A stretch of DNA of 64,000 nt from Argopecten irradians (lineage: Eukaryota; Mollusca; Bivalvia; Pectinida; Pectinidae), in contig NC_091144.1 of the NCBI RefSeq assembly GCF_041381155.1, forward strand, positions 19,539,544 through 19,603,543, written 5' to 3'. The first letter of the stretch is position 1, and the number at the start of each line of letters is the position of its first letter. Made by a program: the position numbers and the translations under genes. Under the pieces are notes generated by a model. The model was not told where the DNA came from and did not search any database. It was given only the letters and a program-made list of their open reading frames with translations. Below are positions 53,132-64,000 of this stretch, piece by piece.

Positions 53132-56100
53132 ATGTGGAAAATGACATACAGTTGTATTATTGCTATAACAATGCTATCCATGAAAGCTACTTCAAGTCAA
53201 TTTGTAAAACAATCAGATATTCTACCCCAGAAAGGAAGTGAGATAGAACAGAACTTTTTCTGGAATGAAAGTTTCAACAATTTTATTGGTGATTCTACCA
53301 CTGAAAGCAAGAAACAGCTGATTACAACGCAGCTGCCAGATGGAATCCGAGCAAGTAAGTATACATATTTTACTATTGTAACGCAAAATTTTCATTTTTC
53401 GAGTAATTTTATCTATCAAATCTGAGACCAAAAGGTTGAAACAGGAATTTTCAGTTCTTGTATCGAAAGGCTAAATAACCATTGCGTTCAATCCAAATAA
53501 ATATTTTGTTATTTAATGGTTTAAAGATTACTTCTGTCGTTTAGTCAGTATGAAATGACAAACTGCCAACAAACCATGAGGGGGAATTGCTTCACGTATT
53601 AATTTCTAGTTACAATGTACTACACCAAACACTTTCGAATGAGTTAAAACTGTTGCATATTTCAATCCGTTTTGAATCTATCAACCAAACTGGAATGACG
53701 GGGCAGCAGCTGCGAGTATGAACTGTTAGCTACAGCTATAAGTCAATCAAAAAGGAGATGTCATAGTTAAAATACTAACATGCCAAGCTTATATACTTAA
53801 TACTGATATATACAGTGTATTCACTATGCTGCATTGGATATCTGTAATGATGTGATCAGGCATCGATTTTTCGAAACAATTTGCAAAACTGACTTAAGTT
53901 TTCATTTTAGTTACCTATGGAGAAAAAAACCGCCAGTTTAGTCTGCACTTTTGTTTCGGGATATCGGAGTCTGTTGTATAATTTAGACGTCCATAGCTTT
54001 ATCTTTATACTATTAGAGTACACGTTTGGCTACGCTTCCTTTTTTAATCATTATTTGTTGTAAGAGAAACCAATGCCAAGGTTTTTCTCGAAACTCACAT
54101 GCATTGAGAATTTAATTAAATGATTGGTTTTAATCTGAAAAGTAGCTATGTCTTGGGAGAACTATGATGTAGCAGCAAAGTACTACTCAGATATTACACA
54201 CACATACTAGATGAACTATCTTGTATTAAACAACCAGTACCAGTTATATTCTTCATCATTGCCATAGTTGCGGTGGATTTTGTTAACAGATTAAGATTAT
54301 CTAAAAATAGTATATTATCTATGTGTGATATGTTTATCTTTATTTATGTCCTTGTCCACTCGAGGAGTGGAATGACTCTTTCTTTCTCTATCATTAGTAT
54401 CAACAAAGAAGACCATAAATCAATGTAAATTTCTTATTAATCTGTTATTTTCTTTAAGTCTATAACGTCTGCATCCATTTAAGTGTTCGTGACGGAATTG
54501 AAAATTTTCCTGTGAATTTTTATCATTTTAGGACATTGTTTTAAGGGTAGATCAAATGGCTTTCATCGATTTTCAGGTACACTACAGGATAACGTGCAGA
54601 CCTCGTGTCCACCAGAAGCCAAACAACGACTGGTCAATTACGAATGTCTTTTTTATTGTTCAGATTTGAAAAACGGCGATAACTGTGGTAAGTGCGACGA
54701 AATAATTGCATCACCGTCATTAGTAATGTTTGAAATGTGATATTTGAGTGCAAGTTTTACTAGAATTCCCATTTTCGTCTTCTTCTGAAAAGATGCATTT
54801 TCCACGCACAAGTTCTCTTGTATTTGGCCAAACTATCTAATATCATTTAATTACAAACTACGATTAACGAATTACTAATTTGACTGTTATCAGAGGTTTT
54901 AAAGAAAACTGAAACTCTCGTTGTCAGTAGACTAAGACATGCAGGATTTCTTGTGTAGTTTTTAATCCCAAACATTTGATACTATGTACTGGTTATTATC
55001 GATTACGATTTTTTTCCGGAGCAACAATAAAAAAAAACATTCTGAGCAACACGAGTTCAGATATTAAATCAAAAATGAATTGCATAGATAGTCAAGCAGA
55101 ATATAAATATTCTCATCTTATTGCTGTGATTATCTTTCAGAACCCTATAATTGTTCAACCTTGGTTTCATCATGTGTGTCTGAATATATCTTCAGTGCCA
55201 AGTTTTTATGTAGTGAGTTCGACATATGTATGGAAATCACCCAGCTCAACATTTCTAGCAGGAACATTACCATTCTACCCGACAACGCATTTGCTGGGTT
55301 ATCGGAGCTGCTGTTTTTACATCTGGGCTTCAACAAGATACGTGTTCTCCCTCTCAGAGTCTTCTACGGACTGGATAATCTTGTTTATCTTAATCTAGCA
55401 TCAAACGACATTGTAAATATACCCTACGACATCTTCTGCGGACTGGATAATTTTTCTTGCATCAACGAATTGAATCTTAACCTTTGCGACTGATAACTTA
55501 AATCTAGCATCAAAGCATTGTAGATAACCTACGACACTTCGCGAGGACATTGTAGATATACACAGACATCTTCTGCGGACTGTCGAATCTGGTGTATCTT
55601 GACCTACACCGTAACAAAATAAAACGCTTACCACGCGATGTTTTCCATCATCTCTCTGCACTGTTCGTTCTTAACATGAGCAGCAATAATATTGTAGATC
55701 TGCCAAACAAGTTGTTCCAAGGATTGCATGATTTGTCCAATCTTGATATATCTAATAATTACATAACGGAAATACCATTGGATTTGTTCTTAGGATTAGT
55801 AAATCTCAATGTACTTTTTATAAACAATAACAAAATATCTGCTCTGTCTGATAATGTGTTCAAAGGAATCATCGTTGATGAACAGGGCTCTCCACAGTAT
55901 AATAAATCCACAGTGTCCTCTACCAAACAGTTGAAAATAGAACATTTAAACTTGTCATACAATAACTTGACACATTTGCCAACTCTACCAAGTACGATAC
56001 AGAACTTGAATATCATGGGAAATAAATTAATAGTAAAAGAACATATGTTTGACAGATTAGAAAATTTAACAAAATTACTTACGGACACCCCTTTCATGTG

Positions 56101-57352
56101 TTGCGTAAAGCCACTGTCGGTAGCGGACAATAACTGCATTCAAACAAAATTATCGTTTATAGAATGTGTCTTTCTAAACTGTAAATCTGAAGTTGATGCT
56201 ATATCCTCATGTTTTGCCTTGGTTGGTTCTACTGTTCTCAGAGTTTGTCTTTGGATGATTGGAACTTCTGCTTTCATTGGAAATCTATTTGTCATCGTGT
56301 ACAGATTGTCCCTGGATAGGCATAACATTAAAAATAATTATTCACTTTTCACACTGAATTTGGCTATTTCTGATTTACTGATGGCAATCTACCTGTTGAT
56401 AATAGGTGTGATTGATATGTATTATGACGGTGTGTACGCCTGGAATGACCAGAAATGGAGAAACAGTATTTTATGTACCACAGCAGGTGTAATGTCGACT
56501 GTATCCAGTGAGATGTCGACGTTTCTCATTTTACTGGTGACGATAGACAGACTTATTGTTGTTATGTTCCCGCTGTCTCGTCTGTCTCGGGGAGACATAT
56601 CCTGGAGGTTAGCTGTGACTGCCTCTGTGTTGTTGTGGATTGTTTCAATCACACTTGCCGTAATCCCTATTGTGACCATGCAGTCATACTTCAATGGTGA
56701 ATTCTACTCCCAATCAGGCGTGTGTCTGGCACTACCACTTACAGGAGTTGAACAACCAGGTACTGAATATTCCTTTGCTGTGTTCGTTTGCCTCAACAGC
56801 TTATTGTTTGCTGTTATATTCTTGGGACAAATTTGTATTTGTAAAAGTTTGAGGAAAGGTGGTTGCCACATCACCTTGTCTCAGAATCGTCAGAGAGAGA
56901 GGAGCGTAGCGACGACTCTGTTCTTTGTGGTGATGACAGACTTCTGCTGTTGGTTCCCGATTGGTGTCATGGGTACGTTTCTCGTCACGATTGGCCAATT
57001 TCCATTTAACGCATTGATATGTGGTTAAACATACAAAGACAAATATTTACAAATGTAGATAATATACTAATTGTCGGTTTATGTTCTTTGTTTGTTTTTG
57101 TCAGTGTTAAAGTCATATTGTCATATTGCATTGTTTTCTTATATACAGTTCAATATCAGGTTTGGTGAATTTTCAATAGTTTTGATAGTGATATGTTTGT
57201 TCTGTTGTAGGAGTTTTATCACGGTATGGAATCCAAATCCCGGACGAGGTGTACGCCTGGGTGATGGTGTTTGTGTTGCCCGTTAATGCAGCAATCAACC
57301 CGTTCTTGTACACGGCTTCAGCTGTGTGGAGGAAGCGAAGATATAGAGTTAG
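53132..57352 (+). CDS. LRR-containing 7TM receptor (GRL101/relaxin-receptor-like), LRR region broken
   Basis: Exons: 53132-53354 (signal peptide MWKMTYSCIIAITML), 54577-54687 (Cys-rich), 55141-56972 and 57211-57352, phases consistent. Exon 3 encodes leucine-rich repeats (FAGLSELLFLHLGFNKIRVL and onward), a Cys-rich hinge, and TM1-TM6. Key text: LNLAISDLLMAIYL (TM2), SSEMSTFLILLVTIDRLIVV (TM3) and DFCCWFPIGVMG (TM6). Exon 4 gives VLPVNAAINPFLYTASA (TM7, NPxxY-like). This is the LGR type C pattern seen in snail GRL101. LRR units at 55428 and 55567 lie 139 bp apart instead of 144, with stops between, so the LRR frame is broken around 55490-55590. The natural stop would be at 57354, or a further exon at about 59273 (reading ETENTSPSHYRC) whose phase does not fit. 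Probably a decaying tandem paralogue, or an allele with an indel. Confidence 0.75.
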
Positions 57353-57689
57353 GTAATAATGAGGATGTATTTATGTGAATGAAATGGTGTCACCCTTGGG
57401 AAACTGACGAGTCCTTTTCAAGCCTTACATCATGTTGCGAAACAACATTGCAATATTCTGTTAATCTTTATTTGAAAAGACACATACACCATTAGACTAA
57501 ATTACATGAATTGCTAAAGACACAACAGATTACTCATTGCCTTATCTTTGAATCCGTGTGTATCTTTTACGTCTCGGCATTATCGGAACGGCTGATTTAT
57601 TTATTTTTTTTGTCCAAACGCTGATCTAAAGAAGTGGGTCGCAAAAATCTCCATATTTCGCATATATACAGGATTTGTCACGAGTTTCC

Positions 57690-58372
57690 TGATTAGTGCC
57701 ATTTCGTCATTCTGTATCTCGTGTTTTCAAGGAGTAAAGACGAAATGACAAAAAATAAAACACGAAAAGACAAAATTGATAAACGCTTATTAACGACTAA
57801 ATTCTTCGCCTTTTCGCTTCAAAATACGCCCCGAAAAGACGAAAAATAACCAATGTTAAATGTCGTCTTTTCGTTTTCGATGTTACACCGCTGACAAATG
57901 GCATTTTTTTCTACCAAAAACAGGAGTAGACGAATTAGTATTTTTCTTCAGTTACAAAAGTTACTTACTTTACACCACCCCCCCCCCCCCCCCCCCCCCC
58001 CCCATTGAAAAGTTTGAGCGTATTTGACTTTTTGAAATTTAAGATTTGTTAATTTTCGTGGAATAAAAGACGAGTTTTTTGAAGCGAAAAGACGAAGAAT
58101 TAGGTTTTTTTCGTCTTTTATGTACGAAAAGACGAAATTTCAGGTTTAATTTTTGTCTTTTCGGATCGAAAAAAAATCGAGATAAAAAGACGAGATTTTT
58201 GATGGCGCTAAGTAGCGTACATCAATTTCGTCTTTTTTTTGTGTTTGACTTTTCTTCTTTTCGTCCAAGAATGACGAAGTTAAGAATTGTTAATTAGGGG
58301 AAGAGACCAAAAAACGAGAATTATGATCATTTTGGGCCAAAAGACAAACAGATAAAAATGGCACAAATCAGT
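57690..58372. mobile_element. Element with ends CTGATTAGTGCCATTT and AAATGGCACAAATCAG, rich in TCGTCTTTTCG
   Basis: The ends are inverted repeats. Between them the word CGTCTTTTCG or its complement CGAAAAGACG occurs about a dozen times in both orientations. A family A MITE piece and a poly-C run are embedded. No coding region recognised. Confidence 0.5.
57888..58020 (-). mobile_element. Partial MITE family A with poly-C expansion
   Basis: GATGTTACACCGCTGACAAATG, TTTTTCTTCAGTTACAAAAG and ATTGAAAAGTTTGAGC match the right half of 61814-62163 in reverse. The normal CACCACCATT is replaced by a run of about 33 C (57980-58012). Confidence 0.65.
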
Positions 58373-58625
58373 CACCGTAGTGTCTTTTTATATTAGGCGA
58401 GCAAAAAAAATGAAAGTTCGATCAAAATCAATCTCAAATGAAGGGAAACGAATAACAGATTTTTTTATATAAATTAAGTGTGCCTTCTTTTCTTACCGTT
58501 TGGAGTTTTCCGGAAGATGATCAATTAATCGGTCGGTTGCGATTCGGACCATATCACTAAAAACCAAAAGTCGCTCAAGTATCAATATGTCTTAAAAATA
58601 GTGCTAAAATAATTAGCTTATTTAA

Positions 58626-59013
58626 AGGCCCACTACCTTTCCGGAGGAAAACATAAAGGTTTCTTAAAATCATTAATAACATCAGAAAATATATACCAAT
58701 GGCCTAAGATGAGGTTACAACACCAAACTTCCTGCGTAATGTTTGATAACAGTGGAGAGTTATTTCGCTGTTTTGCCGTCTGGCGCAGTGATAGTCAACT
58801 ACCGCGCGGTATTTAGGACGACGGCGGGAAACATAAGACGACCCGCGTTATGAAAATTAACATTTTATTTATTTTAATCAAATTGTTCAGAATGTGATGA
58901 CACGTGTAGTATTAACGGTAAGTTAATAACTTTAGCGAATATACAAAAATATCGCTCTCGTTTTACTTTCCCATTTTAGAAACTAAAAGCCGTTTCGGAA
59001 AGGTAGTGAGCCT
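58626..59013. mobile_element. TTAA-flanked MITE family B, copy 1
   Basis: Ends AAGGCCCACTACCTTTCCGG and TTCGGAAAGGTAGTGAGCCT with TTAA on both sides. Internal GGCCTAAGATGAGGTTACAA is shared with the copy at 60071. Confidence 0.75.
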
Positions 59014-59409
59014 TTAAAATATTAATCTAATTTCATCTTGTAAATTATTTCAAAATAAAGCTGCGAATTTAATGCAAGGAAAAAAGTTGAAATCTATCAA
59101 TTACCTGTAGCGAAAACTGAAAGAAACCAATATTAATTCGTGTTCCAAAATTTCATGGATCCAAAATAATTACAAAAAACGTCATTTTATATGTAAAATA
59201 ATAATTATATACTTTAAATATTAGTTATCATATTATCATCATCATTATTTTATTACTATTATTTTTTACAGAAACTGAGAATACATCGCCTTCACACTAC
59301 AGATGTTTTGGTCACCGGTGGTCAAAGAATGTTCAGTTGTCACGACTATTATACAGGACGAATAGTTTAATGTATGTCAGTGTGTTCTTGTATATTGGAT
59401 TGTTAGTTC

Positions 59410-60060
59410 TATACCATGTGACCGTGTGTGGATTTTTATGTGTGTCTTGTTAAAGGGACAAATTACCTTGAATGGTTGGAATTACTTCCTTATCGGCTCA
59501 TGTCTATTTTTATCGCAATAAAAACTTCTGCTTGTTTTAAGTGTCATTTTTTGTATAAAATATACTCATTAACATTGAGATCATTTCACATGATAAATCT
59601 TTTGGTCTATTTCAGATTATATATATATATCTGAATAAGAAATTCAGGTTAATTCCAGGCGGAATTCCGCAGTATCTTGTGAAATGCAAGTAAATGTCTG
59701 GGCAAATTAACATTTGTCCTCTTTTGAGAAAATTTTAACTTAAATTTACTTGAGATTGACCTGAATATATACTTGAATGTACATGTACATGAAGATATTC
59801 TGCATGTGTACGGTTGCCATTGAATAAGTTATGGCAAAAAGTCAAATTTGTCGATTTGTAATTATATCAGAAAGGACAATTACTGTTCATGTAAATGGAT
59901 TCCAATTGAATTGAAATAAGATTGATAGCTTAATAAATGCTTAAAACATTTAAAATCGAGTTTACATTAAATCGGAAAAACTTAAAACTGATCAAATTAT
60001 GGAGGCCTAACATGGTCAATGTGGCATTGAAACATGATGTTTCAAAATGTAAATCAGAAG
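59410..60060. other. No gene seen
   Basis: AT-rich sequence after the possible receptor tail exon; nothing recognised. Confidence 0.45.
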
Positions 60061-60070
60061 AGAAACTTAA

Positions 60071-60625
60071 AGATGCTCTACCTTTTCGAAACAAAGATTC
60101 TTAACGCAATAATAACAAAATTAATATGGCCTAAAGACGAGGTTACAACACTAAACCACAGGGACCTGGCACGATTTTTTTATACTAACAGTATACAGAT
60201 ATATATATATTATAGTATCAAGGGTATGAACTCGGCGGTCGAGAAAAACGGACCTATTTTTTTTTAAAACCGTAATTATTTTAATAATTATACCCTTGAT
60301 ACTATAATATATATATATATGTACAGTATACTATTGGTTAAAATTTTTCGTGCCAGGTCCCTGTGCACTAAACACATATAAGATATCCTATATAATCTTT
60401 GTTAACAGCGCAGATTCATTTCGATACTACGACCTGTTTCAATGAAAATTAATATTTGATTGATTTTAATTAAAATGCGCAGAAGGTGATAATAAGTATT
60501 GTAATACATATAATTAATTAATGGTTATTAAGCTAATAACTATTGCGACTCAACATTTTTTCAATCTCGTTTTAATACATAAACATTAAAAATGAAAGAT
60601 CATTTTGGAAAGGTATAGTGGGTTT
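60071..60625. mobile_element. TTAA-flanked MITE family B, copy 2, carrying a nested hAT MITE
   Basis: Starts AGATGCTCTACCTTTTCG and ends TTTTGGAAAGGTATAGTGGG, with TTAA at 60067-60070 and 60626-60629. Internal GGCCTAAAGACGAGGTTACAA matches copy 1. The insertion 60157-60365 interrupts it. Confidence 0.7.
60157..60365. mobile_element. 209-bp hAT-like foldback MITE with 8-bp target duplication
   Basis: Ends CACAGGGACCTGGCACGA and TCGTGCCAGGTCCCTGTG are exact inverted repeats. The arms continue through TACTAACAGTATAC and ATAGTATCAAGGGTAT. CACTAAAC is directly repeated at 60149-60156 and 60366-60373. Confidence 0.85.
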
Positions 60626-60629
60626 TTAA

Positions 60630-61107
60630 CCAGGAAATCTTGTCTGATCACAAATTTACGGCGCGCATTTTTTTTTGTGCGTCGTAAACCTGTGGTCTAA
60701 TTACAGGTAAATGACATCAAAAGAATAACCCTGTATAGAAATTGGCACACAACACAAAGAACTACAGAAACATGACATCAAAGGAACGACAACTCTCGGT
60801 AAAAATAGGTAGGCCTACATGGTATCAAATCAATAGATGAATTTAAACAACGATAACTTATGGAAGCGTTTTAGACTCAAATATACTGAAGGAAAATATT
60901 TTTCAGGACAGCGATATTTTTTTTATTTACGGTCACCAGAAAATAAGGCCGCCAAAATATTTTCGTTAACAGTTACACCGAAATATTTAGTGTAGTGCAC
61001 TAGTGTAATATGCTTAGGCATTTTTATAAAGGAACATTTACTCCAGATTCTCATGAATTTTAATACACGTTTTATGAAACAGATATTTTGACAAGTTGTT
61101 ATTATAA
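60630..61107. other. No gene seen
   Basis: AT-rich; no exon or bounded repeat recognised. Confidence 0.45.
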
Positions 61108-63270
61108 GCAAATCATTACTTTTCTCATGGTACAAACATTATCAAATTCTTCCGTCTATTGAAACATTTTTTATAAAGTGTCAAACTTGTTTGTTTTTGG
61201 GACACCCTGTTTACACTGTACGTGATAAACATTTAGTGTATTATGTATAGGACAAACCTCGAGTTGGTGTTGAATAGGCAAGAGAAAACACACCTATCGA
61301 GATCGAAGGCCCGAGATAGGGTGTTTTCTCTGGTCTTTTCTACACCAACGAGTGGTTTATCCAACTTAAAACATTCTCATTCCCTTTTGACCCCCATCAA
61401 ACATTGCAACAATTCAACTATCCAACTGTTGGATAGTTGAATAGAACTTAATTGGTTACATAGGTAAATCAAGTTTATTCAATGGTCTAATGAACACAAC
61501 CAGGAAAGGTTAATATATACTAGGTTCACTAGTACTGTACACGTGCATTCTATTCGCCATATCACTGTTACACGGTCGTTGATTAAGAATGGATTAAACA
61601 TGGCATTGCTGTTTATAGTGATAATTCAATCATTAATTACACACAACGATCAAAAAAAAATCTGTGAATTTTATTCTTGTTGATATCAAATGAAGATTTT
61701 AATATTGAAATAACCTATTTTCAGCGATATTTATGATAAGGAAATTGTAAATTCCGAAGGAGCAAAAGTGTTCTTGGAATCCAATTCATGACTGGAAACA
61801 AAACACACCTTAAAGATGCTCCATCGCCGACAGAGCATAAATGATATTCATCATTTAAACAATAACTGGCGTGTAATCGTGTATATATCTGTCTAATTAA
61901 CACAAAAACTAATATAAAATAATTTATTTTGCCTTTGGTGCATGCACAATTAGTACTTCATTCCATATAGGATATAGTGCCACGGAATTTTTTCGGGATG
62001 CAATTAATTATTTTTTATATTTTTACTTTTAAGTAAAATTAGAAGCTCAAACTTTTCAATGGTGGTAATTGTGTAAAGTACGTAATTTTTGTAACTGAAG
62101 AAAAATACTAAATCGTCTGCTTTTGATAGTGAAAAAACATCATTTGTCAGCGATGGAGCATCTTTAAAGAAGAGTTGTGGAAAATATACCTCTAACATAG
62201 GATATAATTTGACACCTAAGTTATCACTTCTCTTGTGTAGAGGTGATGTGTCATGCAAACAAAGGACATTGTGTAAGGATTGTAAAACCAGGATTGTTCT
62301 AAATAGAAATCGAACGTAACTTCATATTAAAATCACGCAGTGGTTTTTTCCTCAATAATTTCAGGGCCTGCATCTTTTCATTTGGGAAAACACTACATTG
62401 TATCTTTCTTGAAACATGCATATTTTTAGAGATTTTTGGAGAAAATTTTAACATAAAATTGGGAAAATACAGCAAAATTTTTCAAGGTGAAATGGCCTTT
62501 ATTCGGCTCCAAATGCACCTAAAACTCACTGTCATTGATTTTGTACTAAGTGTTCGTTGTGCTTGAAGAATCATTTATAACACATATACAGGATGAAGGA
62601 ATATTTATTAATTGATTTTTTCGCAAAAGTTTTTTTTTCTTACACAATATCTATACGCACATGTACAAGTATTGTGTATTTTACTTACATGTCTACCACA
62701 GTAAAATGGACCTTTGTTTCAAAGTTTTTTTTATTGTTCCCAAGGCTTAAAAATCATGTGTATTTATCACTAGATTAGAACTGTTGGATATTTGACTATC
62801 CAACGGTAATACTGTTGGTCCACCTGACCATAATTGGATAGTGAAACTATACATCAATGGGTGATTTTTTAATTTATACTTATAAAACTGACTCACTATT
62901 TTAATGTAATATATTTTCTTTGAAAGTGCATTCCTTTTAAAAGACAGATGGTACATACATATTTTATGCTTGCATGACCCTCAGATAAAACGTAATAGAT
63001 AATTGTTGACGCTAAAAATCCAATATCAAAAGTGAATTCAAAATGTCAGCGTTTCTTCTCAAAATTACAACATATCAGTTTCGACAGCGTTGAGCCCTAT
63101 CAGCACAAAAACCATAATGTTTTGCACATGTTATTAATTTACTTTCGTTGTGTTCATGTTTCTGGTGGACACTGTCAATGACCACTCTTGTCGAGTAACA
63201 TTTCATTTGTCACATAAATTAGCAATATCACATATAGTTTAGATTAACAGTATTTTGCGTCATTGTTTGA
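61108..63270. repeat. Segmental duplication, copy c
   Basis: Matches the flank of the 7.8 kb transposon and then 47404-49060. It differs by a family A MITE (61814-62163) absent from copy a, by absence of the big transposon, and by absence of the 49065-49590 insertion. It runs on past 63270 matching 49594 onward. Confidence 0.8.
61814..62163. mobile_element. TTAA-flanked MITE family A, copy 3
   Basis: Ends AGATGCTCCATCGCCGACAG and TGTCAGCGATGGAGCATCT; TTAA at 61810-61813 and 62164-62167. The paralogous empty site is in copy a near 47979 (CACCTTACAGAAGAG), so this insertion postdates the segmental duplication. Confidence 0.85.
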
Positions 63271-63533
63271 GAGTGTGTCTAAGTTACTGGATGCAGTTTT
63301 CAGGGTAACCAACCTGAGAATAACTCAGTCTTTAGGTCAATTATTCTGTGAAATTGATTTAGTCTCCACCAGTCTCAAGGTCTGCCATTTTGTGATATTG
63401 CTCCAAACTCAAAGTCATTTGTTCTGTGGCATCGACATTGTTTCAGGACACTTGTTCATTTACATCGATTAAGTTTCTAAAACAGTTGTTTCAGTCTTAA
63501 GGAGCCATTTTGTGATCTCGCTCTAGTTGTTCT

Positions 63534-64000
63534 CTTATATATCGCTCCAGTCTCAAGGCTGTTCTGTGACATCGCTCCAGTCTCAAGGCTGTTCTGTGAC
63601 ATCGCTCCAGTCTCAAGGCTGTTCTGTGACATCGCTCCAGTCTCAAGGCTGTTCTGTGACATCGCTCCAGTTTCAAGGCTGTTCTGTGACATCGCTCCAG
63701 TCTCAATGTTGTTCTGTGACATCGCTCCAGTCTCAAGGCTGTTCTGTGACATCGCCCCAGTCTCAAGGCTGTTCTGTGACATCGCTCCAGTCTCAAGGCT
63801 GTTCTGTGACATCGCCCCAGTCTCAAGGCTGTTCTGTGACATCGCTCCAGTCTCAAGGCTGTTCTGTGACATCGCCAAAGTCTCAAGGCTGTTCTGTGAC
63901 ATCGCTCCAGTCTCAAGGCTGTTCTGTGACATCGCCCCAGTCTAAAGGCTGTTCTGTGACATCGCCCCAGTCTCAAGGCTGTTCTGTGACATCGCCCCAG
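63534..64000. repeat. 30-bp minisatellite, at least 15 units (copy c), runs off the window
   Basis: Unit GCTGTTCTGTGACATCGCTC then CAGTCTCAAG. The period is a multiple of three, so several frames stay open on both strands (MSQNSLETGA repeated on the minus strand). It occupies the same relative place as the 34-bp array of copy b upstream of the receptor exon 1. Confidence 0.9.

Noticed and set aside
52658-53181. Repeat proteins MSQNRSPYHWSDVTEQ in three frames
   Set aside because: All frames of a 34-bp minisatellite are open by composition; no start context, splice sites or conservation.
63477-63976. Long minus- and plus-strand frames of 10-residue repeats at the right edge
   Set aside because: A 30-bp minisatellite keeps several frames open on both strands; overlapping frames in all readings argue against a gene.
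1-64000. CRISPR array or phage-like interpretation of the tandem repeats
   Set aside because: Units are contiguous without unique spacers, and the window is clearly animal nuclear DNA.

Overview
The window looks like nuclear DNA from a bivalve mollusc. It is AT-rich, has small exons with GT-AG introns, and carries dense short inverted-repeat elements, pearl/Helentron-like repeats with tandem cores, and a mollusc-type LRR-containing GPCR. The assignment rests on gene and repeat style; no single marker proves it. I saw no bacterial features, no CRISPR, no convincing tRNA or rRNA, and no LTR or other virus-like element.

Layout. 1-1815 is a copy of exons 1-2 of RNF103. 1816-8940 is mostly empty, with small DNA elements, a histone-type 3' stem-loop and a LINE scrap. 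8989-13981 is a complete RNF103 gene (+), an ER-membrane RING-H2 ubiquitin ligase. 14232-17553 holds hAT-like and TTAA-flanked MITEs. 19556-24766 is NRBF2 (-, four exons), an autophagy PI3-kinase cofactor, with a 5'-truncated endonuclease-type LINE in its second intron. 24890-36687 is BNIP1/Sec20 (+, six exons), an ER SNARE. NRBF2 and BNIP1 are head to head with 123 bp between their start codons. BNIP1 introns hold a 3.2 kb array of a 64-bp satellite and a 1.7 kb array of a 146-bp repeat.

39137-47403 is a nested transposon. A short TA-flanked element with CAGG...CCTG ends was invaded by a 7.8 kb DNA transposon (about 39581-47348) with about 30-bp inverted ends and a 4-bp ACGA target duplication. 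Its multi-exon gene encodes an unnamed metazoan protein family with a DDE-like acidic triad, and a 15-bp motif is repeated on both sides of the gene. A related sequence without the insertion lies at 61108-61215. This is the best candidate for an undescribed system here.

47404-64000 is a segmentally duplicated region around an LRR/7TM receptor (53132-57352). Three copies of its upstream region carry minisatellites grown from one seed. The receptor's LRR region has a frame break and a second copy of exon 1 is damaged, so this looks like a decaying tandem family. MITEs here are nested inside each other and give relative ages.

Three of the host genes (RNF103, NRBF2, BNIP1) act in ER quality control, ER traffic or autophagy. 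The head-to-head NRBF2/BNIP1 pair is the only one whose layout suggests co-regulation.
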